Shown piece by piece: positions 9,501 through 17,590 of a stretch of 62,404 nt of DNA. The DNA lies in NCBI RefSeq assembly GCF_028274965.1, contig NZ_JAQCNO010000053.1:1-62404 (forward strand), in the 5' to 3' direction. Below the pieces are notes generated by a model. It had not been told where the DNA came from. It was given only the letters and a program-made list of their open reading frames with translations, and ran no database searches. This DNA comes from Natronomonas sp. (GTDB lineage: Archaea; Halobacteriota; Halobacteria; Halobacteriales; Haloarculaceae). The position numbers and the translations under genes are program-made. The number at the start of each line of letters is the position of its first letter. The stretch's first letter is position 1.

Positions 9501-11943
9501 GCTCCGGCTCAACCTGATCCCCGGATACGGCGGGACCCAACGGCTGCCGCGGATACTCGCCGACGCCAACGGCCGCGAGGGCCTCGTCGAGGCCGTAACC
9601 GCCATCACGAACGGCCGCGACATCGACGCCGAGGAGGCCCTCGAGGCGGGCCTCGTCGACGAGATCGCGGACGTTCCGGCCCGGATGCGGGCCGCGGAAC
9701 TGGCGCGGGGGTACCTCCGCGGCGAGGACGACACGCTCGGGGACGCCCATCGGGACCGCGAGGCGGCGCGGGCGCGGTGGGCCGACCCCGGGACCTTCGA
9801 CGAGAGCGTCCTCGGGGAGCCGCTCGTGTCGCGCAACCGAGGCCAGTGTGAGGCCGTCTCGACCGGACGAGAGCGCGCCTTCGAGCGGGCGATCGAGGCG
9901 GTCCGGACCGGCTTCGACGAGGGGATCGAGGCCGGCTTCGAGCGGGAGGCCGAGAACTTCGCCTCGGCGGTCGTCGACCCCGACGGCGGCAAGGCGGGGA
10001 TCGAGAAGTTCCTCGAGGGTCGGGCCGAGCCGCTTCCGGTCCGTCCCGACGGGGCGCCGTCGGTCGCCGAGGCCGACGACCTCGCCGAGGCCGGCGAACT
10101 GTTGGAGATCGGCGAGCCGTTCTACCCCGGCGTCGACGAGCTTCCGGAGTGGCAGTACGGCTTCGCGGTCGAGAAGGACCGCGGGACGGCCGAACCAGCC
10201 CACGGCGACCCGATCGACGCCGAAGTCGAGGGCATCTACCCCGTCGAGGAGCCCGGGCCCAACGAGGTGCTGTTGTACATGCTGACGAGCGAGGTGAACT
10301 TCAACGACGTCTGGGCGATCACCGGGATCCCCGTGAGCCAGTTCGACAACCACGATCGGGACTACCACATCACCGGGAGCGGCGGCGCGGCGCTCGTCGT
10401 CGACATGGGCGAGGCCGTCCGCGAGGAGGGTCGGATCGGCCTCGGCGATCTCGTCACCACCTACTCCGGACAGAGCGACCTGCTCTCGCCGCGGATGGGC
10501 CTGGACCCGATGTACGCCGGCTTCTCGATCCAGGGGTACGAGGTGCCGAACGGGAGCCACCAGCAGTTCATGCTCGCGCAGGCGCCGCAGGTCCACCCGA
10601 TCCCCGAGGAGACGAACATCGAGGAGGCCGGGTCCTACGTCCTCGCGCTCGGCACCGTCTACCGGGCGCTTTTCACGACGCTCGACATCCACTCGGGGAC
10701 GTCGATGTTCGTCGAGGGCGGCGCGACCGGCACCGGGTACGAGGCGGTCCGGACCGCCCAGCGCAACGGCGTGTCGGTGACCGGGCTGTGTTCGAGCCCC
10801 GAGCGGGCCGAGCGCATCGAGGGCACCGGCGCGGGGGCGATCAACCGCAAGAGCGAGGAACTCGCGGACATCTGGGGGCCGATCCCGGCCGACCCGGACG
10901 AGTGGGACGCCTGGCGGGCGGCCGGCGAGCCGCTGCTCGAGCGGTTCCGGGCCCAACACGGCGGCGAACTCGCCGACTACGCCGTCAGCCACGCCGGCGA
11001 GCAGTCCTTCCCCCGCTCGTTCCAGCTGCTCGAGGAGGGCGGGATGATAACCTTCTGGGGGGCCTCGACTGGGTACCGGATGACGTTTCTCGGCAAGCCC
11101 GGCGAGAGCACGCCGGGGGAGATGTTCGATCGCGTCGACCTCCAGGCCGGCGACGGTTTGGTCGTCTACTACGGGACCGAAACGGGTCCGGAGGGCGTCC
11201 TCGACCGGACGGGGCTGCGGGCGATCGAGGCCGGCAGAGGCGCCGACGCGGACGTCGTCGTCGTCGCGTACACCGACGAGCAGGCGGAGTTCGTCGAGTC
11301 GCTCGGGTACGGCGACGCGGTCGCGGCCGTCGTCTCGATCGAAGGGCTCGAACGCCGCGAGGAGGAGTTCGAGTGGCCCGAGACGCTGCCGGAGTTCCCG
11401 CACCCCCAGGCCGATCCCGAGGCGTTCAAGCGGGCCGTTCAGGCGTACACCGACGGCGCGTTCAAGCCGCTCGGCAAGGCGGTCGGCGAGCACCTCCGCA
11501 CCCCGGAGAACCCCCGCGGACACCCCGACGTCGTCTTCGATCGCGCCGGCCACGACGCCCTCGGCGTCTCGACGATGCTCGTCCGGCCCCACACCGGCCG
11601 CGTCGTCTACAGCGAGAGCCTCGAGGGACGGCGGTACTCGTTTTACGCGCCGCAGGTGTGGATGCGACAGCGCGGAATCCACATGCCGACGGCGTCGATC
11701 CTGGGCTCGCATCTCTCGAACGCCTACGAGATCCAACAGCTCAACGCGGAGATCGACGCCGGCGCGCTCGACGTGACGCCGCCGCTCGTCGTCGAGTGGG
11801 CGGACCTGCCCGAAGCCCACCAGGCGATGTGGGACAACGAACACGAGGCGGAGGCCTACGTCGTCGATCACGCGCTCCCGGCCGAAGGGCTCCGAAACCG
11901 GAGCGAACTGTACAAGGCCTGGGGCCGTCCCGACCGCGAGTGA
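6547..11943 (+). CDS. pcs: Propionyl-CoA synthase-like trifunctional fusion (acyl-CoA synthetase / enoyl-CoA hydratase / acryloyl-CoA reductase)
   Basis: 1,798 residues with three enzymes in a row. (1) Residues ~1-835: AMP-forming acyl-CoA synthetase, with the ATP loop FTSGSTGKPKG near 418, the hinge GRSDEVINVSGHRMGTEEIE, and the adenylation Lys in FPETRSGKYMRR (Lys795). A helical insertion sits before the ATP loop. (2) Residues ~855-1100: crotonase with both catalytic Glu positions kept (GGGNEL and GQPEL) and the GGTQRLPR signature. (3) Residues ~1200-1798: medium-chain reductase of the crotonyl-CoA reductase/carboxylase type (NDVWAITG, GDLVTTYSG, ATGTGYEAVRTAQ). The order and ~1,800-residue size match Chloroflexus propionyl-CoA synthase, which turns 3-hydroxypropionate plus ATP, CoA and NADPH into propionyl-CoA. 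Function here is inferred. It could serve propionyl-CoA supply (for example PHBV monomer) or 3-hydroxypropionate/acrylate assimilation. Confidence 0.88.
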   Translation: MSEHPKPSETPRDARSNPIRNADDWTSMRERARTDPGSFHGDIAKRTVHWYHPDADAWATVADGEWRGFDTDGEPTALERPASADPWDIALDDSDPPLYRWFVGAKTNACFNEVDRHVLGGHGDEIAFRFEGDRWDQSKTDGRGGAVVSEAVSRRELLYEVVVRARVLRNLGLETGDRVAFNMPNVLEQIYYIEACKRLGIVYTPVFGGFSDKTLSDRIAELDAEVLITADGGYRNAEAVPYKEEYGDPALDDYLPVETVTAVVDDALSELDATAARAERIRAAVDETIEGEITVDRADAMRGVGRALSDLAVDPDRATEIRTGIAQSLVDAEHIVDDVVVVEHTGQEIQLYERDHWAHELHERAREEVLENARKAGFELDDEGALFERSDRGFVRALWATNRPVPVGAEYPLFVIFTSGSTGKPKGVVHVHGGYTAGIAHTMSVSFDVVPGEDTIFVVADPGWITGQSYLISAALSTRTTSVVAEGSPLYPDAGRFSSIIERYDVDVFKAGVTFLKTVMEDEGNVEEMREWSTESLRVATFCAEPVNEAVQEFGMEEVCPWYINSYWATEHGGIVWTHFYDNDDFELRPDAHTYPCPWVFGDVWTKTETEAGTEWESAGYDERGEIIIREPYPYLMRTVWGDGDAFDPERPAEWDGNRERFEDVYWVQKDDEYAYLQGDVAKRYEDRSFSLHGRSDEVINVSGHRMGTEEIEGAMLRDKQLTPDTPVANVVVVGAPHHEKGRTPVAFVQTRSGESLTTEVETRLSALVRDEKGVVAVPDAFIEVSEFPETRSGKYMRRMLTALLSGDPVGDTTTLKNPEAIEAIRPKAERWRRHQRIARQQELLDEYRFSTVQYNPVPGADRDVATVTIDNPPVNALTERALDELNTVAQHLERQEDVGAVVLASEGEPFVAGADIEQFLEEVHEHGEARTLAKKAHEAFESIETLSVPVVAAVDGAALGGGNELQLAAHYTVAEPHATFGQPELRLNLIPGYGGTQRLPRILADANGREGLVEAVTAITNGRDIDAEEALEAGLVDEIADVPARMRAAELARGYLRGEDDTLGDAHRDREAARARWADPGTFDESVLGEPLVSRNRGQCEAVSTGRERAFERAIEAVRTGFDEGIEAGFEREAENFASAVVDPDGGKAGIEKFLEGRAEPLPVRPDGAPSVAEADDLAEAGELLEIGEPFYPGVDELPEWQYGFAVEKDRGTAEPAHGDPIDAEVEGIYPVEEPGPNEVLLYMLTSEVNFNDVWAITGIPVSQFDNHDRDYHITGSGGAALVVDMGEAVREEGRIGLGDLVTTYSGQSDLLSPRMGLDPMYAGFSIQGYEVPNGSHQQFMLAQAPQVHPIPEETNIEEAGSYVLALGTVYRALFTTLDIHSGTSMFVEGGATGTGYEAVRTAQRNGVSVTGLCSSPERAERIEGTGAGAINRKSEELADIWGPIPADPDEWDAWRAAGEPLLERFRAQHGGELADYAVSHAGEQSFPRSFQLLEEGGMITFWGASTGYRMTFLGKPGESTPGEMFDRVDLQAGDGLVVYYGTETGPEGVLDRTGLRAIEAGRGADADVVVVAYTDEQAEFVESLGYGDAVAAVVSIEGLERREEEFEWPETLPEFPHPQADPEAFKRAVQAYTDGAFKPLGKAVGEHLRTPENPRGHPDVVFDRAGHDALGVSTMLVRPHTGRVVYSESLEGRRYSFYAPQVWMRQRGIHMPTASILGSHLSNAYEIQQLNAEIDAGALDVTPPLVVEWADLPEAHQAMWDNEHEAEAYVVDHALPAEGLRNRSELYKAWGRPDRE

Positions 11944-12030
11944 GCCGGCGGGTCGCCGTCGGGCGCGGCGATCCGGCGGGCGGGTCGAGTCGCCGCGTAT
12001 AAACGTTCGGCTCGTTTCGGAGCGTGGAAC

Positions 12031-12040
12031 AGTTTTATTT
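12031..12040 (+). promoter_or_regulatory. TATA box for the small membrane-protein gene
   Basis: AGTTTTATTT is centred about 28 bases before the ATG at 12064, which implies a leaderless transcript. Confidence 0.55.
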
Positions 12041-12063
12041 CATACCGATTCGTAGCCGACCGT

Positions 12064-12534
12064 ATGCGACAGGTACTCACACAGTGTTTCAGGGGGTACG
12101 CCGCCGTCGCGGTGGTCGTCGCGGGGTTCACGGCGCTGTGGGCGCTCGGCATCATCGAGGTCGCGCTGCCGATCGTCGGCTACGCGTGGTTCGCGGTCGC
12201 GGCGGCCGGGGTGTTCGTCTCGGTCGGCATAACGGCGAAGGACGACGAGGTGATCGAGCCGGACGCGGCCGAGGAACGCGTCGAAACGTTCGAGGACGCG
12301 ACGGTGACCGGACGGCCCTTCGAGGGGTACATCCTCGCGCTCGCGGTGTGGGCCGCCGTCTCCTTCGGGTGGGTGCTCGGCGGAATGAGCGCGGCCGGGC
12401 TCGACGTGGTCGGGTACGGCTGGCTCGCGATCGCGGCCTACGGGGTCGTCGTCGGGGTGGGGATCGCGCGGAACCACAGCGAGGACGTCGCAACGGCCGC
12501 CGACCCGACCGAGAGCCTCGAGACAGACGGGTAG
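12064..12534 (+). CDS. Four-helix membrane protein of unknown function
   Basis: 156 residues. Four hydrophobic helices lie at about 10-32, 36-55, 88-110 and 115-138, in two similar pairs: both halves carry a VGYxWxAxAAxG-like segment (IVGYAWFAVAAAG and VVGYGWLAIAAYG). The sequence therefore looks like an internal duplication of a two-helix hairpin joined by an acidic loop (KDDEVIEPDAAEERVETFED). No catalytic motif is visible. The start is supported by the TATA box 28 bases upstream. Confidence 0.75.
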   Translation: MRQVLTQCFRGYAAVAVVVAGFTALWALGIIEVALPIVGYAWFAVAAAGVFVSVGITAKDDEVIEPDAAEERVETFEDATVTGRPFEGYILALAVWAAVSFGWVLGGMSAAGLDVVGYGWLAIAAYGVVVGVGIARNHSEDVATAADPTESLETDG

Positions 12535-12700
12535 ACGCGGCTCGGAGACGCGGAAAACGACCGGTGAGCTTTCGAGTCGTTCTCGCTGTCAGTCCGTCGG
12601 ACACCTCGAGCGGTAGGCGCTCGGGGGTGCGTTACGTTCGGCAATTGTTCTCAAGAATTTATGTACCATGCCGCGCAACCGACGGCAGACGCCTTCGAGT

Positions 12701-15415
12701 ATGAGTTCGGGTCCACACACGGTCCGGGTGCTCCACGTCGACGACGACGCCGAGTTCGCCGAGTTGACCGCCTCGTTTCTCGAACGCGAACACGACCGCC
12801 TCAGCGTCGAAACCGCCACCACCGCCGCCGCCGGCACCCAGCGACTCGCCGACCCCGACGCCGACATCGACTGTGTGGTCTCCGATTACGACATGCCCGA
12901 AACGAACGGCATCGAGTTCCTCGAAACCGTCCGCCAACAGTGTCCCGAACTCCCCTTCGTACTTTTCACCGGCAAGGGCAGCGAGGAAATCGCCAGCGAC
13001 GCCATCTCCGCCGGCGTCACCGACTACCTCCAAAAGAAAACCGGACACAGCCAATACGCCGTCCTCGCAAACCGCATCACAAACGCCGTCGAACAGTACC
13101 GATCGAAGCGCCGGGCGGAGGCGAGCCAACAGCGGCTCTCGTTGCTCTTCGAGCAGTCGCCGCTCGGCGTCGTCGAGTGGAACGAGCGCTTCGAGTTCGC
13201 CCGCATGAACGACGCCGCCGAGGAGATCCTCGGATATGCCGAGTCGGAGCTGATCGGCGAGTCCTGGGAGCGGATCGTCCCCGAGGCCGAACGGGAGTCG
13301 GTCTCGACGGTCGTCGAGAAACTCCTCGAGAACGATGACGGCTACTACAGCCGCAACGAGAACGTCCGCAAGAACGGCGAGCGGATCGTCTGCGAGTGGC
13401 ACAACCGCGTCGTGACCGACGACGACGGCGAGGCGGTGGCGATCTACTCGCAGTTCCGGGACGTCACCGAACGCGAACGGCGCAAGGACGAACTCCGCCG
13501 GAGCGAGCGGCGCTACCGGGCGGTGTTCGACGATCCGAACCTCCTGGCCGGGCTGCTCGACACGGACGGCGGCGTCATCGACATCAACCGGACGGCGATG
13601 GAGTACGCCGACGCCGGGTCCGGGGACCCGATCGGCGACCCGCTCATCGAAACGTCGTGGGTGGGGCGGTCGGGGGCGGACCGGGCGGAGATCGAGGCGT
13701 GGATCGACCGGGCCGCGGACGGCGAGTACGTCGAGTTCGAACTCGAGGGGGTCCGGCCGGACGGCGGGTCCTACGCCGTCGAGGGGGTGTTCCGGCCGGT
13801 CCGAAACGACGACGGGGAGATCGTCTCGCTGTTGGTCACCGGCCGCGACGTCACGCGCCGCCGCGAGCGGGAGGACCGACTGGAGGCGCTGAACCGCGCG
13901 ACCGGGGAACTGCTCGACGTCGAAAACAAGACGGAGGCCGCCGAGGTCGGCGTCGAACTCGCGCGGGACGTCCTCGGCCTGGAGTCGAACGGGGTCTACT
14001 TCCGGGACGGGGGCGACGGCGACAGCGGGTCGGTGCTGCGGCCGGCCGCGGTCACCGAGCGGACCCGCGAACTCCTCGGCGAGCCGCCGACGTTCGACGG
14101 CGGCGACAGCATCGCCTGGCGCGTCTACGAGACGGGCGACGCGCTCGCGCTCGACGACGTCCACGGCGATCGGGACCGCTACGACGCGGAGATGTCCATC
14201 CGGAGCGAACTGTACCTGCCGATCGGCGATCACGGGATCCTCCTTGCGGGATCGACAGCGGCGGCCGCCTTCGACCAGCAGGACGTGCTCCTCGGGGAGA
14301 TACTCGCCAACAACGTCGCGGCGGCGATAGAGCAGATCGAACGGACCGAGCGGCTCCGGGCGCGGACCCGGGAACTCGGCGAGACGAACCGGGAGATGGA
14401 GGCGACCGAGACCCAACTCGAGTCCCAGTACCGGCTCCTGTTCGAGGAGGCACCGATAATGGCCGTCATCGCGCGGGACGTCGAGGGGCGTCCGGTGATC
14501 GAGGACTGCAACGACCGGTTTCTCGACACCCTCGGCGTGGAGCGCAACGACGCGATCGGAAGCGGCCTCGCGGCGTACTACACGCCCGATTCGGCCGCTG
14601 AACTGCTCGAAAGCGGCGGGTTCGAACGCGCGATGTCGGACGTGTCCGGCACCGAACGGCGGGACCTCGTGGCCGCCGACGGCGAGACCGTCGAGACGCT
14701 GCTCCGCGCGGTGCCGTACTACGACGACGGCGAAACGGTCGGCACGGTCGCCATGTACGTCGACATCTCCGAGCGCGAGCGGCTCAAGCGCGCCAACGAG
14801 CGCCTCGAGGAGTTCACCGGGATCGTCAGCCACGACCTCCGGAACCCGCTTCGGGCCGCCGAGGGGCGCTTGGCGCTGGCCCGCGAGGGGGCGAGCGACA
14901 GCGAGCACCTGGCCGCCGTCGATCGGGCCCACGACCGGATGAACGCGCTCATCGAGGACCTGCTCGCGCTCGCACAGGAGGGCGACGCCGTGACCGACGC
15001 CGAAGAGGTCGACATCGCGGAGCTCGTCGAGCGCTGTTGGGCGACCGTCGGGGCGGCCGACACCGACCTCCGCGTGGAGACGGACGGGACGGTCCGGGGC
15101 GATCCGGGGCGGCTCAGGCGGCTCCTCGAGAACCTCTTTGCGAACGCGATCGAACACGGCGGCGAGGGCGTGACCGTCACCGTCGGCGCGTTCGACAGCG
15201 GCCTCTACGTCGAGGACGACGGACCGGGGATCTCCGAAGACGAGCGCGGGGACGTCTTCGAGCCCGGCTACTCGACGGGACGGGACGGCACCGGGTTCGG
15301 GCTCAGCATCGTCGAGCGGATCGTCGACGCCCACGGCTGGGAGATCCGGGCGACAGAGAGCGCCGACGGCGGCGCGCGCTTCGAGATCACCGGCGTCGGT
15401 ATCGACCCCGCCTGA
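12701..15415 (+). CDS. Receiver-PAS-PAS-GAF-PAS hybrid sensor histidine kinase
   Basis: 904 residues, with no membrane segments seen, so cytoplasmic. Domains in order: response-regulator receiver (~8-125; acidic DDD pocket, phospho-Asp in VVSDYDMP, Lys in DYLQKK), PAS (~140-250), PAS (~260-385), GAF (~395-545), PAS (~570-690), HisKA (IVSHDLRNPL) and HATPase (NLFANAIEHG, DDGPGIS, GTGFGLSIVERIV). It should relay a redox or small-ligand signal by phosphotransfer, but no output regulator is adjacent. The ATG at 12701 is preferred over 12668 because the receiver begins there and a TATA-like AATTTATGT (about 12655-12663) leaves a short leader. Codon use in about 12780-13100 (receiver) differs from the rest: GAA, CAA and AAC are common there, while GAG and CGG dominate elsewhere. 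This suggests domain exchange between paralogues. Confidence 0.92.
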   Translation: MSSGPHTVRVLHVDDDAEFAELTASFLEREHDRLSVETATTAAAGTQRLADPDADIDCVVSDYDMPETNGIEFLETVRQQCPELPFVLFTGKGSEEIASDAISAGVTDYLQKKTGHSQYAVLANRITNAVEQYRSKRRAEASQQRLSLLFEQSPLGVVEWNERFEFARMNDAAEEILGYAESELIGESWERIVPEAERESVSTVVEKLLENDDGYYSRNENVRKNGERIVCEWHNRVVTDDDGEAVAIYSQFRDVTERERRKDELRRSERRYRAVFDDPNLLAGLLDTDGGVIDINRTAMEYADAGSGDPIGDPLIETSWVGRSGADRAEIEAWIDRAADGEYVEFELEGVRPDGGSYAVEGVFRPVRNDDGEIVSLLVTGRDVTRRREREDRLEALNRATGELLDVENKTEAAEVGVELARDVLGLESNGVYFRDGGDGDSGSVLRPAAVTERTRELLGEPPTFDGGDSIAWRVYETGDALALDDVHGDRDRYDAEMSIRSELYLPIGDHGILLAGSTAAAAFDQQDVLLGEILANNVAAAIEQIERTERLRARTRELGETNREMEATETQLESQYRLLFEEAPIMAVIARDVEGRPVIEDCNDRFLDTLGVERNDAIGSGLAAYYTPDSAAELLESGGFERAMSDVSGTERRDLVAADGETVETLLRAVPYYDDGETVGTVAMYVDISERERLKRANERLEEFTGIVSHDLRNPLRAAEGRLALAREGASDSEHLAAVDRAHDRMNALIEDLLALAQEGDAVTDAEEVDIAELVERCWATVGAADTDLRVETDGTVRGDPGRLRRLLENLFANAIEHGGEGVTVTVGAFDSGLYVEDDGPGISEDERGDVFEPGYSTGRDGTGFGLSIVERIVDAHGWEIRATESADGGARFEITGVGIDPA

Positions 15416-15440
15416 AACTCGGGGAACGCCCGGTCCGCGC

Positions 15441-16241
15441 TCACCCGTCGATCAGGCGGCCGAGGAGCCCGTCGGGCATCCCGGCGGCGACGAGCGTATC
15501 GAAGACCGACGCCGGGAGGAGCCACTGCAACACCGGGAGGAGCCGCGCTCTGGTCCCGACCGGGTACCGCGGGTCGGGGTCGGGCGCCGTCGCGGCGGTG
15601 ACCGCGGCGTCGGCGACGGCCTGCGAGGACGCGCTCTCGGGGCGGTAGCCCTCGAAGGCGTCGTAGGCCGCCCGGTAGGCGCTGTCCGTGCGTCCCTCGA
15701 GGGCGTCGCTCGCCCGCTCGTTCAGCCCGGTCGCAACCGGCCCGGGTTCGACGAGCGAGACGTCGACGCCGCGGTCGGCGAGTTCGCGCCGGAGCGATCC
15801 GACGTACCCCGCGAGCCCGGCCTTCGAGGCGCTGTAGGCGCCGTGGTACGGCAGCGAGACGCGGCCGACAAGAGAGCCGACAACGACGATCCGTCCGTTG
15901 CGGCGGCGGAGCCGCGACGCCAAAGCGAAGACGACGGTGTGGACCGTCAGCAGGTTCGCCTCGACGTGGCGGCGCAACCGCGCCGGCGAGCACTCCTCGA
16001 GCGCGCCGAGTTCGTACCAGCCGGCGGCGGTGATGAGGGCGTCGGGGTCGACGCCGGCCAGGGCGGTTTCGACGGCCTCGGCGTCCGTGAGATCGACCGC
16101 CTCCGTCTCGACCGCGGCCGGGAGGTCGCCGAGGGCGTCGTCGCGGCGGTCCAACGCGAGGACGTCGTGTCCGGCCGCCGAGAGCCGATCGGCGATCGCT
16201 CGGCCGATCCCGCCCGCGGCGCCGGTGAGTACCGTCTGCAT
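15441..16241 (-). CDS. Short-chain dehydrogenase/reductase
   Basis: 266-residue Rossmann-fold oxidoreductase. The NAD(P) motif TGAAGGIGRAIAD is at the N-terminus, the Ser region is VVVGSLVGRVS, and the catalytic Tyr/Lys pair sits in YHGAYSASKAG. The aspartate at the end of beta-2 (ALDRRDD) suggests NAD preference. The substrate is not predictable. The ATG at 16241 is chosen because it begins directly with MQTVLTGAAGG; longer upstream frames are Arg-rich and look non-coding. It is divergent from the iron-box-controlled flippase gene and converges on the kinase gene, so it may be an independent unit. Confidence 0.88.
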   Translation of the reverse strand: MQTVLTGAAGGIGRAIADRLSAAGHDVLALDRRDDALGDLPAAVETEAVDLTDAEAVETALAGVDPDALITAAGWYELGALEECSPARLRRHVEANLLTVHTVVFALASRLRRRNGRIVVVGSLVGRVSLPYHGAYSASKAGLAGYVGSLRRELADRGVDVSLVEPGPVATGLNERASDALEGRTDSAYRAAYDAFEGYRPESASSQAVADAAVTAATAPDPDPRYPVGTRARLLPVLQWLLPASVFDTLVAAGMPDGLLGRLIDG

Positions 16242-16350
16242 ACGCCAGCCTGGACGACGACGCTCTTGACCGTTCCGGCGGTCGCCCCTCGCCGCCGGCT
16301 CGGACCGCGCCGCCTGTTCGGACCGCCCGAACAACGTCAGAACTAAGTTC

Positions 16351-16366
16351 TTTAGGCGAACCTAAA
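16351..16366. promoter_or_regulatory. Iron-box-like operator 1 (TTTAGG-N4-CCTAAA)
   Basis: TTTAGGCGAACCTAAA is a perfect 6-base inverted repeat around 4 bases. It lies between a TATA-like TAAGTTC (about 16344-16350) and an ATG at 16372. A repressor bound here would block transcription of the 35-residue ORF and the flippase-like gene. The TTAGG/CCTAA arms match the DtxR/IdeR family box. Which haloarchaeal regulator (Idr/SirR type) binds is inferred. Confidence 0.8.
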
Positions 16367-16371
16367 TCGGT

Positions 16372-16479
16372 ATGGACGGCGCAAAGCGCCCCGACGAGAG
16401 CGGCCTGACGGCCGCGCCTCCCGCTCGGGGGTCGAACCGAGCCCGCCCGGCCCTCGGGCCGTCGGATACGGGCGGATGA
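16372..16479 (+). CDS. Small ORF (35 aa) translationally coupled to the flippase-like gene
   Basis: ATG 5 bases after operator 1 and about 25 bases after the TATA-like sequence, so it would be the first codon of a leaderless transcript. It encodes MDGAKRPDESGLTAAPPARG and 15 further residues. Its TGA overlaps the next ATG as ATGA (16476-16479). The composition is low-complexity, with no domain seen. The ORF may be a short protein, or a translated leader that delivers ribosomes to the downstream gene. Supported by geometry only. Confidence 0.45.
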   Translation: MDGAKRPDESGLTAAPPARGSNRARPALGPSDTGG

Positions 16480-17567
16480 GCGGCCGCCTCCCGGCGTGGG
16501 TCCGCCGCTCGTGTTCGAGGGGCCGGCTCGCGGTGCTCGGGACCGTTCTCGTCGTCGTCGCGGTCGGCGCCGTCGCGGTCCGGACCGTCGATCTGAGCGC
16601 GGCGCTCGCACAGCTCCGGCGGGCCGACCCGGCGCTTCTCGGGGTCGGGCTCGCCGTCTACCTGCTCTCGTGGCCGCTCCGCGGGCGGCGCTACGGCGAC
16701 GTGCTCGCGGCGATGGACCGACGGTACGGGACCGCGTTTCTCACGGCCGCCGTTCTCGTGAGCCAGACCGCAAACCTCGTCGTGCCCGCCCGCGCCGGCG
16801 ACGGGGTCCGGGCGTACGTCCTGAAGACCCGCCGCGGGGTGCCGTACCCGACCGGCGTCGCGTCGCTTGCCGTCGAGCGCGTGTTCGATCTGCTGGCCGT
16901 CGCCGCGCTCGGCGGCGTCGCCTTCGCCCTGCTGGCGTTCGGCGGCCGGGACGTCACGCTCGCCGGCGGGTCGACCGGCGCCGCCGTCGCCGTCACAATC
17001 GCCGTCTCGGCGGCGGCGCTGTCGGTTTCGACGGTCGCCGTCGCCCGCAGCGATCGGCCGATCGGGGGCGCCCTCCGGGACCGCGCCGCCGGGACGCGGC
17101 TGTCTTCGGCCGCCGACGCGCTCGTCCGGTTCGGCGCCAGCGTCCGCGTCGTGGCGGCGAACCCGCGGGCGATCGCGACGGTCTACGCCGGGAGCCTCGC
17201 AATCTGGGCGGCGGACGTCCTGACGGCGGTGGCGGTGCTCGGCGCGCTCGTGGGCTTCGACGGCGCGAGCGTGTCGGTGCCGACGCTTCTCGTCGTCGGG
17301 ACGCTCGCCGTCAGCGTCGGGAACCTCGCGAAGGTGTTGCCGCTCTCGCAGGGCGGGATCGGGCTGTACGAGGCGGCGTTTACCGGGATCGTCGTCGGTG
17401 TCGCACCGATCGCGCCCGAGGCGGCGCTGGCCGCGGCCGTGCTCGATCACGCGCTCAAAAACGCCGTGACGCTCGGCGGCGGCGCCGTCGCCGCCGCCGC
17501 TCTTAACGTCTCTCCGCGGGCCGCCCCCGAAGACGCCGACCCGGCGGCGGCATCGTCAGATATTTAG
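16476..17567 (+). CDS. UPF0104/LPG-synthase transmembrane-type flippase-like protein
   Basis: 363 residues with about eight hydrophobic helices. Family hallmarks are RAGDGVRAYVLKTRRGVPYPTG, SLAVERVFDLLAV and the C-terminal PLSQGGIGLYEAAFTGI. The family includes the membrane part of bacterial lysylphosphatidylglycerol synthase and the C-terminal domain of haloarchaeal AglD, so lipid-linked sugar synthesis or flipping is plausible. It is a separate gene here, with GT2 and GT-C-like glycosyltransferase genes nearby. The start overlaps a 35-aa ORF (ATGA). The stop codon TAG lies inside iron-box operator 2. Expression is predicted to be iron-repressed through operator 1. Confidence 0.82.
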   Translation: MSGRLPAWVRRSCSRGRLAVLGTVLVVVAVGAVAVRTVDLSAALAQLRRADPALLGVGLAVYLLSWPLRGRRYGDVLAAMDRRYGTAFLTAAVLVSQTANLVVPARAGDGVRAYVLKTRRGVPYPTGVASLAVERVFDLLAVAALGGVAFALLAFGGRDVTLAGGSTGAAVAVTIAVSAAALSVSTVAVARSDRPIGGALRDRAAGTRLSSAADALVRFGASVRVVAANPRAIATVYAGSLAIWAADVLTAVAVLGALVGFDGASVSVPTLLVVGTLAVSVGNLAKVLPLSQGGIGLYEAAFTGIVVGVAPIAPEAALAAAVLDHALKNAVTLGGGAVAAAALNVSPRAAPEDADPAAASSDI

Positions 17568-17578
17568 GCCAGCCTAAA
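17563..17578. promoter_or_regulatory. Iron-box-like operator 2 (TTTAGG-N4-CCTAAA)
   Basis: TTTAGGCCAGCCTAAA, with arms extendable to 7 bases (TTTAGGC/GCCTAAA). It overlaps the likely TATA (GATATTTA, 17559-17566) about 27 bases before the ATG at 17591, and also the stop codon of the preceding gene. Confidence 0.8.
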
Positions 17579-17590
17579 CCATGGCTAGCA

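Noticed and set aside
6250-11871. 1,873-codon open frame on the minus strand
   Set aside because: Antisense shadow of the Pcs-like gene; Arg/Val/Pro-rich with no domain. Long antisense frames are normal in GC-rich DNA.
12659-15334. 891-codon minus-strand frame opposite the sensor kinase
   Set aside because: Antisense shadow without motifs.
17581-17590. ATG at 17581 as start of the RGP-like gene
   Set aside because: It is in a different frame; the correct frame opens at 17591.
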